The notes: generated by a model from the letters alone, not told the origin. A stretch of 64,000 nucleotides of DNA from Sanderia malayensis (GCA_013076295.1 RQOL01000729.1:2480001-2544000), one strand, 5' to 3'. Positions 36,027 to 48,595 are shown, counted from the stretch's first letter. Program-made: numbers and translations.

Positions 36027-39000
36027 TCAGCCGAAAATGTGAAGAATAGCAAAAAAAAGTGGAAGAAATAATGTGGAATGGGTACGACTGAAACCTGCTG
36101 CACCATTGAGAGCATCTTGTTCTTTGCAGATCTTTTCCTTCCCTTCGGATAAACACAGTGCATAATCCATCACATGGAATATGTAATTCTGTTCCACTAC
36201 ACCATGCAGCATATGCGACCTTGGTCCACGTGCGTATATCCCTGAAAACAATAAGACAGAATCAGCACTGTGTATTACCCCCTGGATGGCTTACATCATT
36301 GAGTACAACAACAAATAAACAACTTGCAGGTACGGGGGGGTTGACATACACTCACCTACGTCTTCGCCACCGTGCGTTTCAGAGCCAAATGGTACCAAAC
36401 TCTGCTGCTTGTAACCTTTCGCCGTGGTGTCAGATAAAGCAGGGTCATCTCGTAAGGAACTCTTCTTTGCGCCAGGTCCGTTTAGGTAGCCCAGAGTGGT
36501 CCATTTCTTTTTATCACTGGCCGTATTCGAACTCGCTAAACCCAAAATCGGATTACCACGTTTCGGGTAGCCAGCAATCATGAATGTGTGCGAATGATCA
36601 GCAGTTACAATAATCAAGGTTTCCTCTGGAAAAAAAATCAGTAGTCAAATAACCACAACAACCAATACTGTGATGATGCTTGGAATACCAGCCCGTTGTA
36701 CGGCATGCCCCAAAGCTAGCGTATACCGGGAACATAGACGTAAGAAGTAAGACGTCATACATTCGGACTTATCAAGGCTGTTTCTGACACTGTATTAGGC
36801 ATGGTATGCTGGGCCCGATGATGGGAGACGGATCTCTTCCGAAACAAATCAAAGGCTTGTCATGATAAGTAGTGCATATCATGCCTAATACAGTGTAAGA
36901 CGTCATGTTTGTCAAATACCCTGAGCAAATTGGATACTTTCGAATGCTTTAAGCATATATCCCCCTATAATGTTAATCATTTTTGATGCATCAGTAAATA
37001 ATGCAGTCGTTTACTGACGCATTAAAACATTCCATTTACACAAAGCAGCATTTTAATAGAGGCCACGGGAACTAAACAGTTGAACTGAACGATATTTCCC
37101 ACGTTTGTCAAAAGCTTCCCCGACCTGTTCATGCAGTAAAGATTGGATTGTAATCAAGAGCCCACCTTCTTTAGTCATCGATTGTGCTTTTGCTACAGCA
37201 TTGGCCAATTCAACAGCATCGTGTAATGCATTGTAGGCATTTCCTGCATGATGACCATGATCTATACGTCCACCTGCATAGAACAAGCGAACATAGATAT
37301 GACTCTTGACTTTCGACCTTCAACTAAGAAGATTATAAGAAACAGCGTATAGATGGCTTTTGGCAGTTGACTTTTGACCTATGAAGCCAATATATCCCTG
37401 ATTGCATGTAAACAACCCGGGAACTCAAAAGTAAATAAAAAATGATAAAAATATTTGAAATACACTCCACATAGGATGACCTGCAAGCTTTTTACTTATA
37501 GTTAGCTTATATTATTTTGATAGTATACCTTCTGCCAAGAGAAAGAATCCTTTCTTATTTTTGCTTAGCATGTTAATAGCAAATTCAGTCATGTTGGTCA
37601 AGGATGGTTCACCACTTCCATCATTCATTCGATCAGCGGCATAACGCATGTGGCTGGGCTCAAACAAACCTGTAAAAGCATACAAATAACATTTTAGGAA
37701 ATTGGCTGCCAATAGGCAATGATATACATGGTGATATTGCGGGACGAAAATTGAATTTTAACGTAGGACGAAGTACTGGATCTGATAACGACTCAACACT
37801 TGAAATTTAGACCCAATACATTGGGCTTCATTGCTGCATAGTCTTGAAGCTTCTCGCTAGCATTCCAACAAATATCTCCAATGTTTTACAAAACGTAGAT
37901 ATAAACATTATATTCTACTGACCTTTGAGTCTGTGAATTATTAAATGCACACGAGAGAATAAAGAAAAGTTGTCTTACCAAGAACGTGATTGACTTTGTT
38001 GACATCAAGTGCTTTGAACTGTTTTTCATTCCAGACGTAGCTCCATTTGTCATTTGCTTTGGTTTTGCGCATCCATTCTTCAGCCAGATTCCGGCCGTCC
38101 TTTCTTCGTCCCTTCGTTGTGTTATACTCTGGATCCACAGTTGAGTTGGTCAAGAAATTTCGCCTTCCACCACCCATTGCAACTTCCAATCCATCACCAT
38201 AGGGAAACTCGATAAGCTGCCGGGCTGTTGGGATAACAATCAGACACTACACGATCACAAACACATTTCGAGCATGAGCCATTGAAAGCTGCCGTCAAAA
38301 AGGGTCAGATTCAGCAAGTTAGGGCGTCCGTCCTAAAATGTTTATATTGTATTTACACTGCCGGAATAAGGAAGAGGGTTGCGCACTAAAGAGAATCATC
38401 ATAAAGCTACCAGGGTGATTGGTTATCTTTTGGATAGGTAGATAACTAGAGCTGGTAGCTATCTATGCACTAAGTTGACGAAGAAAGCAACTCATAGTGC
38501 AAAGTATAAATTGGACGACTTGAAGGGAAAGCAAGCATACACGTGAAGACATACCGATATCAGAGCAGGATTTGTCTTGCAATTCAGCATCGTTTTCCCA
38601 CCTTCTCGATGCCGAATGTGCGTAGCCAGTGGATGGAGTTGCGTGTGTAAGACGAGCAGTCGTGACTATACCCGTGGAAAGGCCTTTTAATTCAGCCAGC
38701 TCAACCATTGACAATACAGTGGCCTTGGAAGCCGTTTTGCAATTCGAATACACTACCTGATCGTCAACTGATATCACACCTGCGGAAACGGAGAGACATT
38801 TTGTCAATACTTACCACATGTTTCTATTGGCATTGGCAATACTATACTAGTTTCTACGAATATGAATATTGATACCAATTAGTTAGCATTGGCCAAGCCG
38901 TCAGTACCTGCTTTTGATTTCACGCCAGTCATGAATGCCGTTGCCGTTCCGGCCGAATCTGCAGTTTGTTGATCTGTATTGTAGGTCTTTGATAGAGCAG

Positions 39001-42000
39001 CGTAAGGAAACCTCTCCCAGCTCAAAAAGCCTTCTTCTCCTGTACAACAAAAAGCAAAACGCATTAGGGAAATAAATCAACATAAATTGTCCCCCTCCCC
39101 CTCAGCGATGGAAATTAACGCAGACATCAAGCATACCGCTTTTTCCACGAAGCTGTCCCTCCAATATTCTTGCAGCTGTTACGGTGCTGATACCCATACC
39201 ATCTCCAAGGAATAAAATGACATTTTTTGCCTTGCCATTGATCTGTTTGAGCTTCAACGTGTCTTTAAGGAGCGATTCTCCACTCTTGAACCACACGTCA
39301 TTCTTTTGCCTATTATAGATCTCAGACCCACTTGCGACTGCGAAAAAGATACGACCAAGGCATTAACAAGGCTTGGTTTACACGGTACCAGACAGGTTTC
39401 TGTACGCATAAGTATACCGTAACGGTCAAAAATTTGTACTGATAGGCCTGACATTTACAAGGTGGTTTTCACGAGCAGCCTTTCTTTGCTCGTTATATGC
39501 GTTATTCTCATTAGAGCCAATTTTTTGTGTGGCGATTCGAGAGAATTGCTGTCGGGATTGGGGGCGGCCTGGGATCACAATTGCAGGGTGGCTGGCAAAC
39601 CAAAGGGGCCCGGTTTAGGGCGGTCCAAGTCTTCGAAAAGGGCCCGTAGTTTTAGTTTACGTTAAAAACCAGAAGGCCCGGGTGGCGATCGCCACTTTGC
39701 CACCCGGGCCAGACCGCCCATGGGGATTGCTGTAAATTACAGGCCTTGTTGAAAGTTAAGCTAATTTTTGCAATAAAGCAAATCTCTTGTACTCGATGGC
39801 AGATGATCTGGCCCATATTTGTATCTACTTGCTGCTAAAGCTAAGCACGGTGGCCCATAACTGTCAGGCACATTAAAAAAGAAGTGCGAACGCAACGAAA
39901 TTTGACATATCGCTTTTTAATCATATTTGAAAGCTGTATTCCTTGAAAATGGCATTGCATTGCACAAACTGTGCCATTTTCAATGCCACAGTCACTTCGT
40001 ATCTCTCCCCAGCTCGCAGGAGGGCTGTTCTTGTCAAGAGAGGCCAGAAATGCCGTGTTTTGTCATGTGATCAATTTGATAGGGCTAAAGCCTGGTACTC
40101 ACTTCAGGTTTATCCCGATTACCCCGATTACGATTACCACGATTGAATTCCGAGACAGCAGGGGGCTTAAACTAAGACATGTACTCACTTGCAAAGTCGA
40201 GAACATGGCCGTTCGTAGAAATAAAAAATTACTTGCGATGATGACTACTGTTTACATTTTACGAAAACAAAGACAGAAAATAAAAAAAGAGAAAGCACTA
40301 AAACGACGACGGTTCTGGGTTATAGGGAAATATTCAGAAACAAGGCATCAAACAAATATCATGGGCATCGTGAACTAAGCTTGAATGATCGTGAATTTCA
40401 TTGTAGATATCCGCGAATGTCAAAGAAACATTTTGATCATTTGTACCGTCTTTTAGAAGCAAAGATAACGAAAAAGGACACACATTTTCGTAAAGCTATT
40501 CCTGCTCGTGAAGGTTGATTATCACATTGAGATATCTTGCAACAGGCGGCTCTCAGCAAACCCTGAGAAAAACGAAGGCCGGTCATTCCCTTATGAATTG
40601 AAATTAAATCGTGATTTAAAATTATTTCTACCCTACAAATCCTACATATTTTGATTGCCAATTCCATTTTTTATTGGAATTGCCTAACCAAACTCGACCA
40701 CGCGCTGCAGCGACGTGGCCATCTTGAATAAAAGTAAAGTGAGGAGAACTGGCGAAGCGAGGATCCATTTCCGGTTTGATTCGATGAGAACAAAATGCTG
40801 ATGTCAGCAGGCACGCTTTCTGTCACAGATGCACAGACTCTACTGGAGGGAAACCATTGAGGTGAATTTCCATTCACCTCAATTTATCAAAAGCACAAAC
40901 CAGTTGAGTCTGTACACAGGCTATGCGACACCCTGCGACAACAGGAAAAAATTCCAAGACATATTCACATATTCACAGAGTCAGAAACATGAAAGATTCT
41001 AATAAAAACTGGGCTCCTGTATCGAACATGCTTCTCTAAAAGCTCTCAGCTTGGCGCGCAATCGTGTTTAGAATTTTTGCGCCAAGCTGTTTCTAAGGCT
41101 GCGTTTACACGGGACCGGTTCCATCTGGAACCGTACCAAAATGAGTTCGATTAGGCCTCCCGTTTACACGGGAACTGTCGGAACCGTTCCAAATAGAACT
41201 GCTAGCCGTACCCAAATGGGATCGGTTAGAAAAAAGTTCCATTTGGAACCGTTTTACGGAACCGTTCCAAAATGCTCGTGTAAACGGGTGGAACGGTTCC
41301 AAAAGAGTACGGATAGGAAGTGAGGCATAAAATGTGAGCGTCATGTGGTCGTGAACAAAGGGAATCACAAAAATGGCGCCCTTTGAGCTTGTCAAGCACG
41401 CCTCCACAGCACCGCTCTGTGCAATAATTTCGAATAGTTCCAAATGGAACCGATCCCATGTAAACGCAGCCAAATTTGGAACGGTTCCAAATGGTTTCGA
41501 ATGGAACCGTTCCAAATTTCTCATGTAAACGCAGCCTAAATCTACGCGACACCCTGCGACAAATGGAAGCCGCAAGACACTCTGCGACACTCTGCAGCAC
41601 TCTGCGACTATATGGAAACAAGGCTAAAAGTCAAGTTTGTCATGAGTTTGTCTCGGGTAACAGAGCCAGCAATCTTGATACAAATGTGTGTAACTTGATA
41701 CAAATGCGTGTACCTACTGATTTCTGCATTGGCCTGAAAATACTTCCGGTAATTTCAAAATTTTTGCATTGCCGCTGTGAGTGGGCTACGGTAACATCAC
41801 GCATGGCGTAATTAAAATACCTTCCTAATATTCCCTCTCCAAGGGCACATATCGGAAGGCCGGTAAGACAAATATAAACGCACAACTATTGAACATATAT
41901 TGAACATATATTGAACCAGGCAGCAAGGAACATACAAGATAAACAAAATAGCTCAGCTGACCAAGCAGCTAATCAAAGCTGTGTAATTAATGTTTAATGG

Positions 42001-42799
42001 TCAATTTTGGTAAAGGGCCATCTCGGCCTAGAGACCTTTAATATAAAAAAAATGATATATCGGCTTCCACATGATCAGACCCAAAGTCCAAACAGAAGAG
42101 CGAGTGAACAGCAAAACATTACAAGCGAGGCCCCAAATGAAAACCCACCACGCGGGCATGGGAATGAAATTTGCACTTTTGAAACCACGAAACATGTCAC
42201 TGAACGAATTTTCAATTAAAAAACACAATACCTATCCTCTTGACATCCAAAGCTAAATTTCCCAAGGATAAAAACTGGATGTAAAAAATAAGGTTTTAAT
42301 TTGACAACTGGCTGACATTTTTTCTTGCCACAAACGTGACAATTTTATCACCATATAAATCGAAATAATGACCAAGAGACAAAAGCCCAGCTTCACTCAG
42401 TCATAGGGAAACTTTGAAAGCAGGCCTGAGTTTTCAATGAAGCAAGGTTATTGAGAACCCACTATTACTCTGTTTCCTGTGGACCGAATACTCTCATGTG
42501 GTATGAGCTTCCTTTATCAATAGACGCAACTCAAATCAAAATCAATGCACAAAACACGAGGAGACACAATGCAACAACATCAAATGTGGAAACATTTCGA
42601 CGGCAACCGGAATTCGCACAAACTTTGCACTCAGATATCTGAGTAAGATTGTGTTTACAAAGAATGATACGAGAGCTGCTGAGCTGCATTGCTTATATCG
42701 TTCAAAATCGAACTCACCATTGAGAGGTATAGCCAGGCAACAGGCGAAGTTGATAGCAAGTATTACGGCCAATGTTGTGGAAGAGATGAAGGAAGCCAT
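36027..42799 (-). CDS. Alkaline phosphatase B, 539 aa, nine exons, likely GPI-anchored
   Basis: Exons are 42718-42799, 39137-39337, 38908-39039, 38555-38779, 37979-38224, 37529-37669, 37166-37273, 36356-36625 and 36027-36241: 1,620 nt, all GT-AG, phase 1 introns. Residues 1-27 contain a signal peptide ([19 protein letters not shown]). Predicted active-site residues are Asp73, Ser123, Glu342, Asp347, His351, Asp388-His389-x-His391 and His463. Exon sizes equal those of gene A except exons 1, 5 (one extra codon) and 9. The C-terminus ends in a hydrophobic stretch ([16 protein letters not shown]) after small residues (NGAAGFS), as expected for GPI attachment. The enzyme would therefore sit on the outer cell surface. 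Intron 1 (3.4 kb) holds a Harbinger relic and MITEs. Exon 1 is far away but fits in phase and sequence with exon 1 of gene A. Confidence 0.93.
36787..36896. mobile_element. 110-bp fold-back MITE in intron 7 of alkaline phosphatase B
   Basis: The terminal inverted repeats ACACTGTATTAGGCATGGTA and its near-perfect reverse complement match at 22 of 23 bases, enclosing about 64 bases. The flanks (CTG/TGA on the left, TAA on the right) do not give a clear target duplication. Confidence 0.7.
39561..39720. mobile_element. hAT-type MITE, family with GGGCGGTCTGG ends (copy a)
   Basis: About 160 bases in intron 1 of alkaline phosphatase B match 48081-48244 in inverted orientation. The right end reads CCAGACCGCCCATG. 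The flanks GGGATTGG and GGGATTGC approximate an 8-bp target duplication. An internal hairpin is formed by CCCGGGTGGC and GCCACCCGGG. Confidence 0.7.
40205..40600 (+). pseudogene. PIF/Harbinger transposase N-terminal relic
   Basis: The frame from 40205 contains a basic stretch ending ALKRRRFWV, as at the start of HARBI1-like proteins. A shifted frame then reads [20 protein letters not shown], followed by [15 protein letters not shown] and FRKAIPARE. After another shift it reads [13 protein letters not shown]. These match in order the RMS-x-x-x-FD...L, R-x-AIP-x-E and LRFLATG-x-S-x-x-x-L blocks of Harbinger transposases, from memory of the family. At least two frameshifts and the loss of the catalytic part show that it is dead. 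It sits antisense in intron 1 of alkaline phosphatase B. Confidence 0.6.
41097..41536. mobile_element. Harbinger-type MITE with GGCTGCGTTTACA ends and TAA target duplication
   Basis: The element starts GGCTGCGTTTACACG and ends with the reverse complement (CATGTAAACGCAGCC), flanked by TAA on both sides (41094-41096 and 41537-41539). The inside is filled with many direct and inverted copies of GGAACCGTTCCAAATGGAAC. A 3-bp TAA duplication is typical of PIF/Harbinger, and a transposase relic of that family lies 0.5 kb away. Frames across it are repeat by-products. Confidence 0.8.
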
Positions 42800-44584
42800 T
42801 GCGTGTGGACTGATGATTGTAAACTACATATAACTGGATATTGGTCTTCCTTCTCCTGCACCAACTATGTATGCTGTGCTGTGTGCTGCAAGCAAATAGA
42901 AGAGAGGAAAATATGACCTGGTCTATTCACAAACCAATTGAACAATAGAAAGGTATTTGTGTTGATGGTATCAATATCGAATTGAAATTTTAGGAAATCC
43001 TCCGGAAGTTTAAACATCACGGAATGAAAAAAGAAGCAAGAGAAGGCGATGGAAAAACAATAAATTTGGTAGAGAACACACTTTAATAATGCTTCTTATA
43101 ATTTATAAGACTCTCAAGATTATCAAAATTTTCCTCAAAATCAAAAATGTGGCTTGCCTCGCCTTGCATTATCGACAAGACACGTGGCAAGTACTCCCGC
43201 TCCAAATACGAAAGAGTTGAAACAATGAAAATCTATACTCTTTCTCTCACCTTCGTCAAATTCCAATCGCTTTCTGGACTAGATGATAATTTTAGACAAC
43301 TCACTCGCTGCTCAGCAAGAGATCCTCTCACCTATTGCTCAAAGACTGCAACTTGTGCATCCTTGACGACAATTGCACTGCACCTCACAGTTCAAGAGGC
43401 CGCTCCGCTTGCTGTGCTGAAAAACAAAAACATTCTCAAAAGTTGAAAGTGTTGTTATTTATGGACGATGAAGCAGTCAAAATAATCGACTTTGTTCAAG
43501 ATTGCAACTGGGAAGAGGTAGATAAGATGGGATTATCATTGAATTAAAGATTAATTAAAATGTTTCCCTGTGCAGTACTCAAAAAGAGCCAATTAATTGA
43601 GGTATTATGAAAAAATGTCGTGCATCATACTTCTCCCTCAGCTCAGCCGTGATACAATCTTTTTTCTTCTGTTCTGTTGCTAAAACCATACACGTTAAAA
43701 CAGACTCATACACAAGAGTGACAGATTTACTGACATCACAACATTTTTGGATCGAGGAGTACGGAGGAATAGATGAAGTGCGTGGAAGGTGTTCGAGTCA
43801 ATGCAGAAAGTACGCTTCACATTAAAATTTCTGAAATTAAGGATGACAATACGAACTACTTGGAATTCCATGAAAATGACAACTATATATTTGTTTGCCA
43901 CCCCAGGCCATGTTATCGAAAAACCTCAACATACAAAAATATGAATTCTAAAGAAAGTATGAAATCCCTGGGGTAATATATATATTCTACAAACAATTGA
44001 AATGCATAATTAACATCTAAGAAATAGTCAATTGAATACTAATTACAAGAAATCTAAAATCAGGGGGGCTCGAAGCAAGTAAGACCAATAACGATAACTG
44101 AGCTGGAACATCCCCCGGAATAAATGATGCTTCGGTCATAAAAAGCTATATCGTAGTTTTACGAGGGGCTGAAATTTTGAAAAATCTTGAAAATATCAAG
44201 TTAAAATCGGAATGGAGTAAAATGATACTCAATGGAGTGGAATCTTGACATCATAAATAAAAGAGATGTGATGAATGATATAGGGCGGTCTGTAAAAGGC
44301 GGAATGGCAAATAAAGGAACAGGAGACTTCATCTATTTTGGCATGGGGAATGGTTATATCAAGATTCCACTGCATTCTGAAATAGCGAATTGACTGCGTA
44401 ATACGGCGTTCAGTGAAAAATAGACACAAAGTACAATAAATAACAAGTCAAAAATATCAAATGATCGGTACAACAGATAGTAACAGCTCACACAACAACA
44501 TCGAGTGTAGTTGAATTGAAAATCAAATATACTCGCTTTGTTGTTATGGTTGTTGCAGTGCTGCACAATCATTGTGCGCATTAT
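42800..44584. other. No gene recognised; short Cys-containing frames
   Basis: Plus-strand frames at 43335-43547 (CNLCILDDNC, later MDDEAVKIIDFVQDCNW) and 43607-43976 read like fragments of a real protein. They lack joinable splice sites or a recognised family. They may be decayed exons. Confidence 0.35.
44236..44372. mobile_element. Small mariner/pogo-like MITE, degenerate
   Basis: AGTGGAATCTTGACATCAT at left and its imperfect reverse complement ending GATTCCACTG at right form 17-20-base inverted ends around about 100 bases. CAGTGGAAT ends resemble those of the element at 47625-48392. Confidence 0.5.
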
Positions 44585-46092
44585 TCATGTGAATACTGAC
44601 GTAGGAACGAGGGATTCTGGAGTGCCAGTACCAGGTCGCATGTCTTGATTCTCCAAGAAATGCAAAGGTTTCTCCACCAAGTNNNNNNNNNNNNNNNNNN
44701 NNNNNNNNNNNNNNNNNNNNNNNNNNNNNNNNNNNNNNNNNNNNNNNNNNNNNNNNNNNNNNNNNNNNNNNNNNNNNNNNNNTGCTTCGCCTCGACTTTC
44801 ACATCTCCAGCCTCGTTCGGACTGAATCTTTCACCGGTGGCCATGTTTATAACCTCGTTATCATCAACCTCGTTAATCGCGTCCGTTCTCAAAAGGCCCA
44901 TATGATCCTTCTCCTCATAACCACGATCATCATCATCTTCGTCATCATCAAAACCTTTCATTTTTTCTCCTTCAGCTTTAGGCCTGCCAGTCATAGCATC
45001 AAATTGTTCTGGCTCGAGAAGCAGTGCTTTATCATCGTTCAAGCTGTTTTGCTCGTTTGCATTGTTCTGTGCAATTTCAGCATCTTCTTCCGCTGTTGTG
45101 TCTTCATCGTCATCTTCATGCACGGTCATATTAATCTTCGCACCACCAACCTTTGTATTTAGCTCTGCTCCTTTCGACTTTTCTTTAATTCTTCCGACGT
45201 CTTCTTCCCATCCTTAGCTGAAGAAGACTCATTCCTTCGAGCTGATACAAGAGAATGGGAAGATTGGGCAGCCTTGTTTTTTACTGCATCGCCTGCTTCC
45301 GTTGCTTGATCTTTAGCAGCAATACCAGGTGTTGCTCTGTTATCAGGAGCTTTTAGTGAGCTTGTAACATTGCTTGCAGGGTTATTATTTCCGTGCTTCG
45401 GCGGGGAAACAAGTGATCTTAAACTGGCTAGCCCTGGTTTCGATGCATTTTTTCTACGCATGCTTTTGGTAGGTTGATGCATCGAAGATGAAGCCTGTGG
45501 ATTTGCTTTGCCCTTCGTTGTCACGGTCTGCTTGCTTTCATCACTATGATTTGTCTGGGCAAAATACTTTCCATTAAGCATATTATTGTTGCCATTTCGC
45601 ATTACTCCTTGCAACATGGAAGCTTCATTTTTTTGTCCATTACTACCAGCGCCAGGATTCTTGTTAGTAAAAGTATCACTTAGCATAGACCAGAACGACT
45701 TGGGAACTTTGAAACCTGCATTGTTCTCATCAGCATATTTCACATCATTTCCACTTCTTTTGGGCGTCTTCTTGTGCTTCAGGAGTTTCAAAAGACTAAA
45801 ATCTCCTTTCCCTTTCTCCTTATCGTTCCTGTCACGACTTTTCAAGTTCAATGCATTTGGACGAATGTTTTCACGAGCCTCGTATCCAAGTGCGTTGACA
45901 TCTTCCATCCGGCATCTCTATCGCCCTCAGCTTTCACAAACTGGGCCACATCAAGGTCCCAATCCGACCTCCTCGGTTTGTCTGCACGAAGAATCTGTGG
46001 ACAATCTGTTCTGGTAAGTGCAGCTTGACAAGATGTCCATTGAACTCGCACACGAGATTCAAAACTAGGAACACCAATGCAACGCCTTTCAT
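44585..46092 (-). pseudogene. Secreted acidic/basic low-complexity protein gene, frameshifted and interrupted by the gap
   Basis: I do not recognise this gene. An acceptor (TTTCAG) at about 46126 is followed by a short 5' UTR and ATG at 46092, starting MKGVALVFLVLNLV, a clear signal peptide. The probable body then runs in other frames: a Cys/Asp-containing part to about 45910, a Lys/Ser/Asn-rich part (45159-45905), and an Asp/Glu-rich part with DDDEDDDDRGYEE (to 44783). After the N run it ends in GTGTPESLVPTSVFT and a stop at 44585-44587. Frame changes are needed near 46040, 45905 and 45180. Three single-base breaks in 1.1 kb with otherwise sensible protein point to sequencing indels or a young pseudogene. 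The gene spans the contig join, which supports the contig order there. Highly charged secreted proteins occur in extracellular matrices; the role is unknown. Confidence 0.55.
44683..44782. other. Assembly gap (100 N)
   Basis: Exactly 100 N bases, the usual placeholder for a gap of unknown size between scaffolded contigs. It falls within the last part of the acidic secreted protein gene. Confidence 0.99.
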
Positions 46093-46126
46093 AATCTCAA
46101 AAGACTTTCTTGAATCTTAGCCCGAG

Positions 46127-47624
46127 AACCTGAAATGAAAGATAATTTTTCGATAAAATATTGTTCTCAAAAGTCAAAACTCACATTGCTGGATTGCTCT
46201 GTTTTAAAGATAAAAATAAAAGATGTGAGATAAATTTAAGATTTATATGCCACTTCATGTTTTTCATAACAAAATCTCCTTAACCAGAAAAACGTAAAAG
46301 ACTTCCTAACTACATATATCACTCAATATTATTATAAATGACTCATCTTTGCCCTACCAGGTCTGTAACAATCAAGTACCAATTAACAAAGCCCTTACCA
46401 AAGTAACCAACAGCCTAAATATCTCTTTAAGGAGTCAAATATTCTGCCTGAGCAAAAAAATCACTTCTTCCCAGCACGAAAAAGATTAAAATTTCCTTCA
46501 AGAGAGTCTTCAAGTAATAAACAAACAAATCGAGATCGACTGGTGTTTGTGTTGAAACCCATAAACAAACCAACAGAAACTGTAAACAAACGTCAAGATT
46601 GAATGACGAATTTATGAATATCGCAGAAAACAGAGAATACGCTGCTGCTCTCTTCGGTTTCAAATCGACAATTTTTTCTACTTCTAACAATATAAAACGA
46701 TACATTTCCCACGGGTCTGGAAAATTTCGTATTGTCAAAAAAGAAAAAATGTGTCTTACAAACTAATATAACAGCAATAATAATTTCGCCCCTGTTAGAG
46801 TGGATACCTCAGTTAAAGAAATATGAAGTAAGTAGGAAGACCTGCGCAGATCAGGTTAGTTGCAGCCTCAGTCAAGCAGGTTTTCTTACTACATTTTGAA
46901 AATAATTAGTCAAATTACGGGTACTCACCAAGCAATCTCTACAAGAAAGCTCTTCGAAAAAAACCAGATTCAAGACTTTTTGTTCCTTGTAGCATCTTTC
47001 GACAGAGAAGCAAAACCAACATTCTTTTGCCTCCGCTCAACTGATCTGCAACATGAAGCTTGAATCCACGTTCAGAACCAGACATTCACTGCAGTAATTC
47101 GCGCAGCTCTATTCTTCGTGTAATTCTGTTCACAACCATACCACTCAAAAGTCCTTTACGAAAGCTTTACACAACACAGTAGTGTCTTGCATAAAGCTAT
47201 ATATTTCATTTCATATTGAGAACCAAAATAAACGCTACATGAAAATAGCAACTATAGCAACAGAACACGATTTATAAGATGCAGCTAAGTGCTACGCATG
47301 AGCGCCCTGTGCTCGACCACGCGAGTAAAAAGATGCATGAATGTTTTATCTTGTTGGAAACGGGTGGCATTGACTGACAGCCAAATGAAGTATGCCATTC
47401 TCATTAATCCAATGCATCTCTTCTCAGACCCAAATTTTGACTGGTCAAGGCCTGTTGTTCGCAGCTGCGCGCGCAACACAAGAGTACAGAGCTGAAGGGG
47501 TCTCTTTCAGACGGGGTACATGTGAGATTATTTCGTTACTTTTGCCAATGTCAAATATACTTCAGTTTTTTAAATGCGGCTTTATTCAAAACGAAGCTCT
47601 TCCATCTTTTATTCCTTCAAATTA
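46127..47624. other. No gene recognised
   Basis: AT-rich spacer between the acidic secreted gene and the mariner-like element. It probably contains the upstream exon and promoter of that gene. No open frame has a recognisable motif. Confidence 0.4.
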
Positions 47625-48392
47625 CAGTGGAATCCCGCTATAACGAACTCTGCAAGGACCGAGAAAATAGTTCGCAATAGCGGGAGTTCGTTGTACAGAA
47701 GGGACACTTTTTTATGAAGAATTCCAACCCGAATGGGCCAGAATGTCTGTTGGACCCGCCCTCGTATTCGCGCTTAAGTGGCACACTATACTCTTCCAAA
47801 AAACAGTTTACAGGATGACAACAGTATTGCTCTGATAGATTGCAAAAGGAAAAAACGCTCAAGCATGTTTAACAATGAAACATCACAAAACAGAGTCGAT
47901 ATAACCACTTGGTGTCAATTTTTCATTACTATTTTTATTTCTCTACTTTTATTTCTTTCTGTTCTGTTAAAAAAAATTTCGAAAGGGAATTGATCTTCTT
48001 CGCATTTCTTTCCCTATTTCCACACAAAAAAGCCTCGATGTTTGAAGTCCATCCAGAGCTTGAAAAATTTCACCCTTGAGCATGGGCGGTCTGGCCCGGG
48101 TGGCAAAGTGGCGATTGCCACCCGGGCTTCTGATTTTTTAACGTAAACTAAAACTACGGGCCCTTTTCGAAGACTTACACCACCCTAAACCGGGCCCCTT
48201 TGGTTTGCCAGCCACCCTGCAATTGTGTTGCCAGACCGCCCCTGCCCTTGAGCTTGAAAAATTTCACCCTTCGCGATAAGTTTTCTCAAAAATTCGTTAT
48301 ATCGAGGGTATTTGTGGTCAGGGGATCGGAAGTTTGGTTCGTAATAACGAAAGTTCGTTATAAGCGAGGTTCGTTATAGAGGGATTCCACTG
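47625..48392. mobile_element. Non-autonomous mariner/pogo-like element with TA target duplication
   Basis: The left end CAGTGGAATCCCGCTATAAC and right end GTTCGTTATAGAGGGATTCCACTG are inverted repeats flanked by TA on both sides (47623-47624 and 48393-48394). CAGTGGAA ends with TA duplications are characteristic of Tc1/mariner-pogo elements. The 768 bases have no transposase frame. A hAT-type MITE is nested at 48081-48244. Confidence 0.85.
48081..48244. mobile_element. hAT-type MITE nested in the mariner-like element (copy b)
   Basis: The ends are CATGGGCGGTCTGGC and the reverse complement of CAGGGGCGGTCTGGC. A perfect 8-bp target duplication CCCTTGAG flanks it (48073-48080 and 48245-48252). 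It shares most of its length, inverted, with 39561-39720. The insertion is therefore younger than the mariner-like host element. Confidence 0.88.
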
Positions 48393-48595
48393 TATTGTAT
48401 TTGTGACTCGCAACGTAAGCGCGTAGATGTATGATGAGGTGGGGAAAATCTGTCGCGCGCGGCGCGAGTCAAGTTAAAGTTTCATTGATCATTTTAATCC
48501 ACTCCACACACAATGAGTTTTTTCGCTAGAGGATATTCACCTACTAATGTACATGGTCCTGACTGAAAACATAAAAAGCAGAGCAAAAGACTCAC

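Noticed and set aside
35858..36163. Hydrophobic minus-strand frames near the end of alkaline phosphatase B
   Set aside because: Generated by a degenerate trinucleotide tract and overlapping the real last exon in another frame.
41105..41621. Overlapping minus-strand frames of 131 and 161 codons
   Set aside because: They lie across a MITE filled with GGAACCGTTCC repeats; periodic sequence keeps several frames open by chance.
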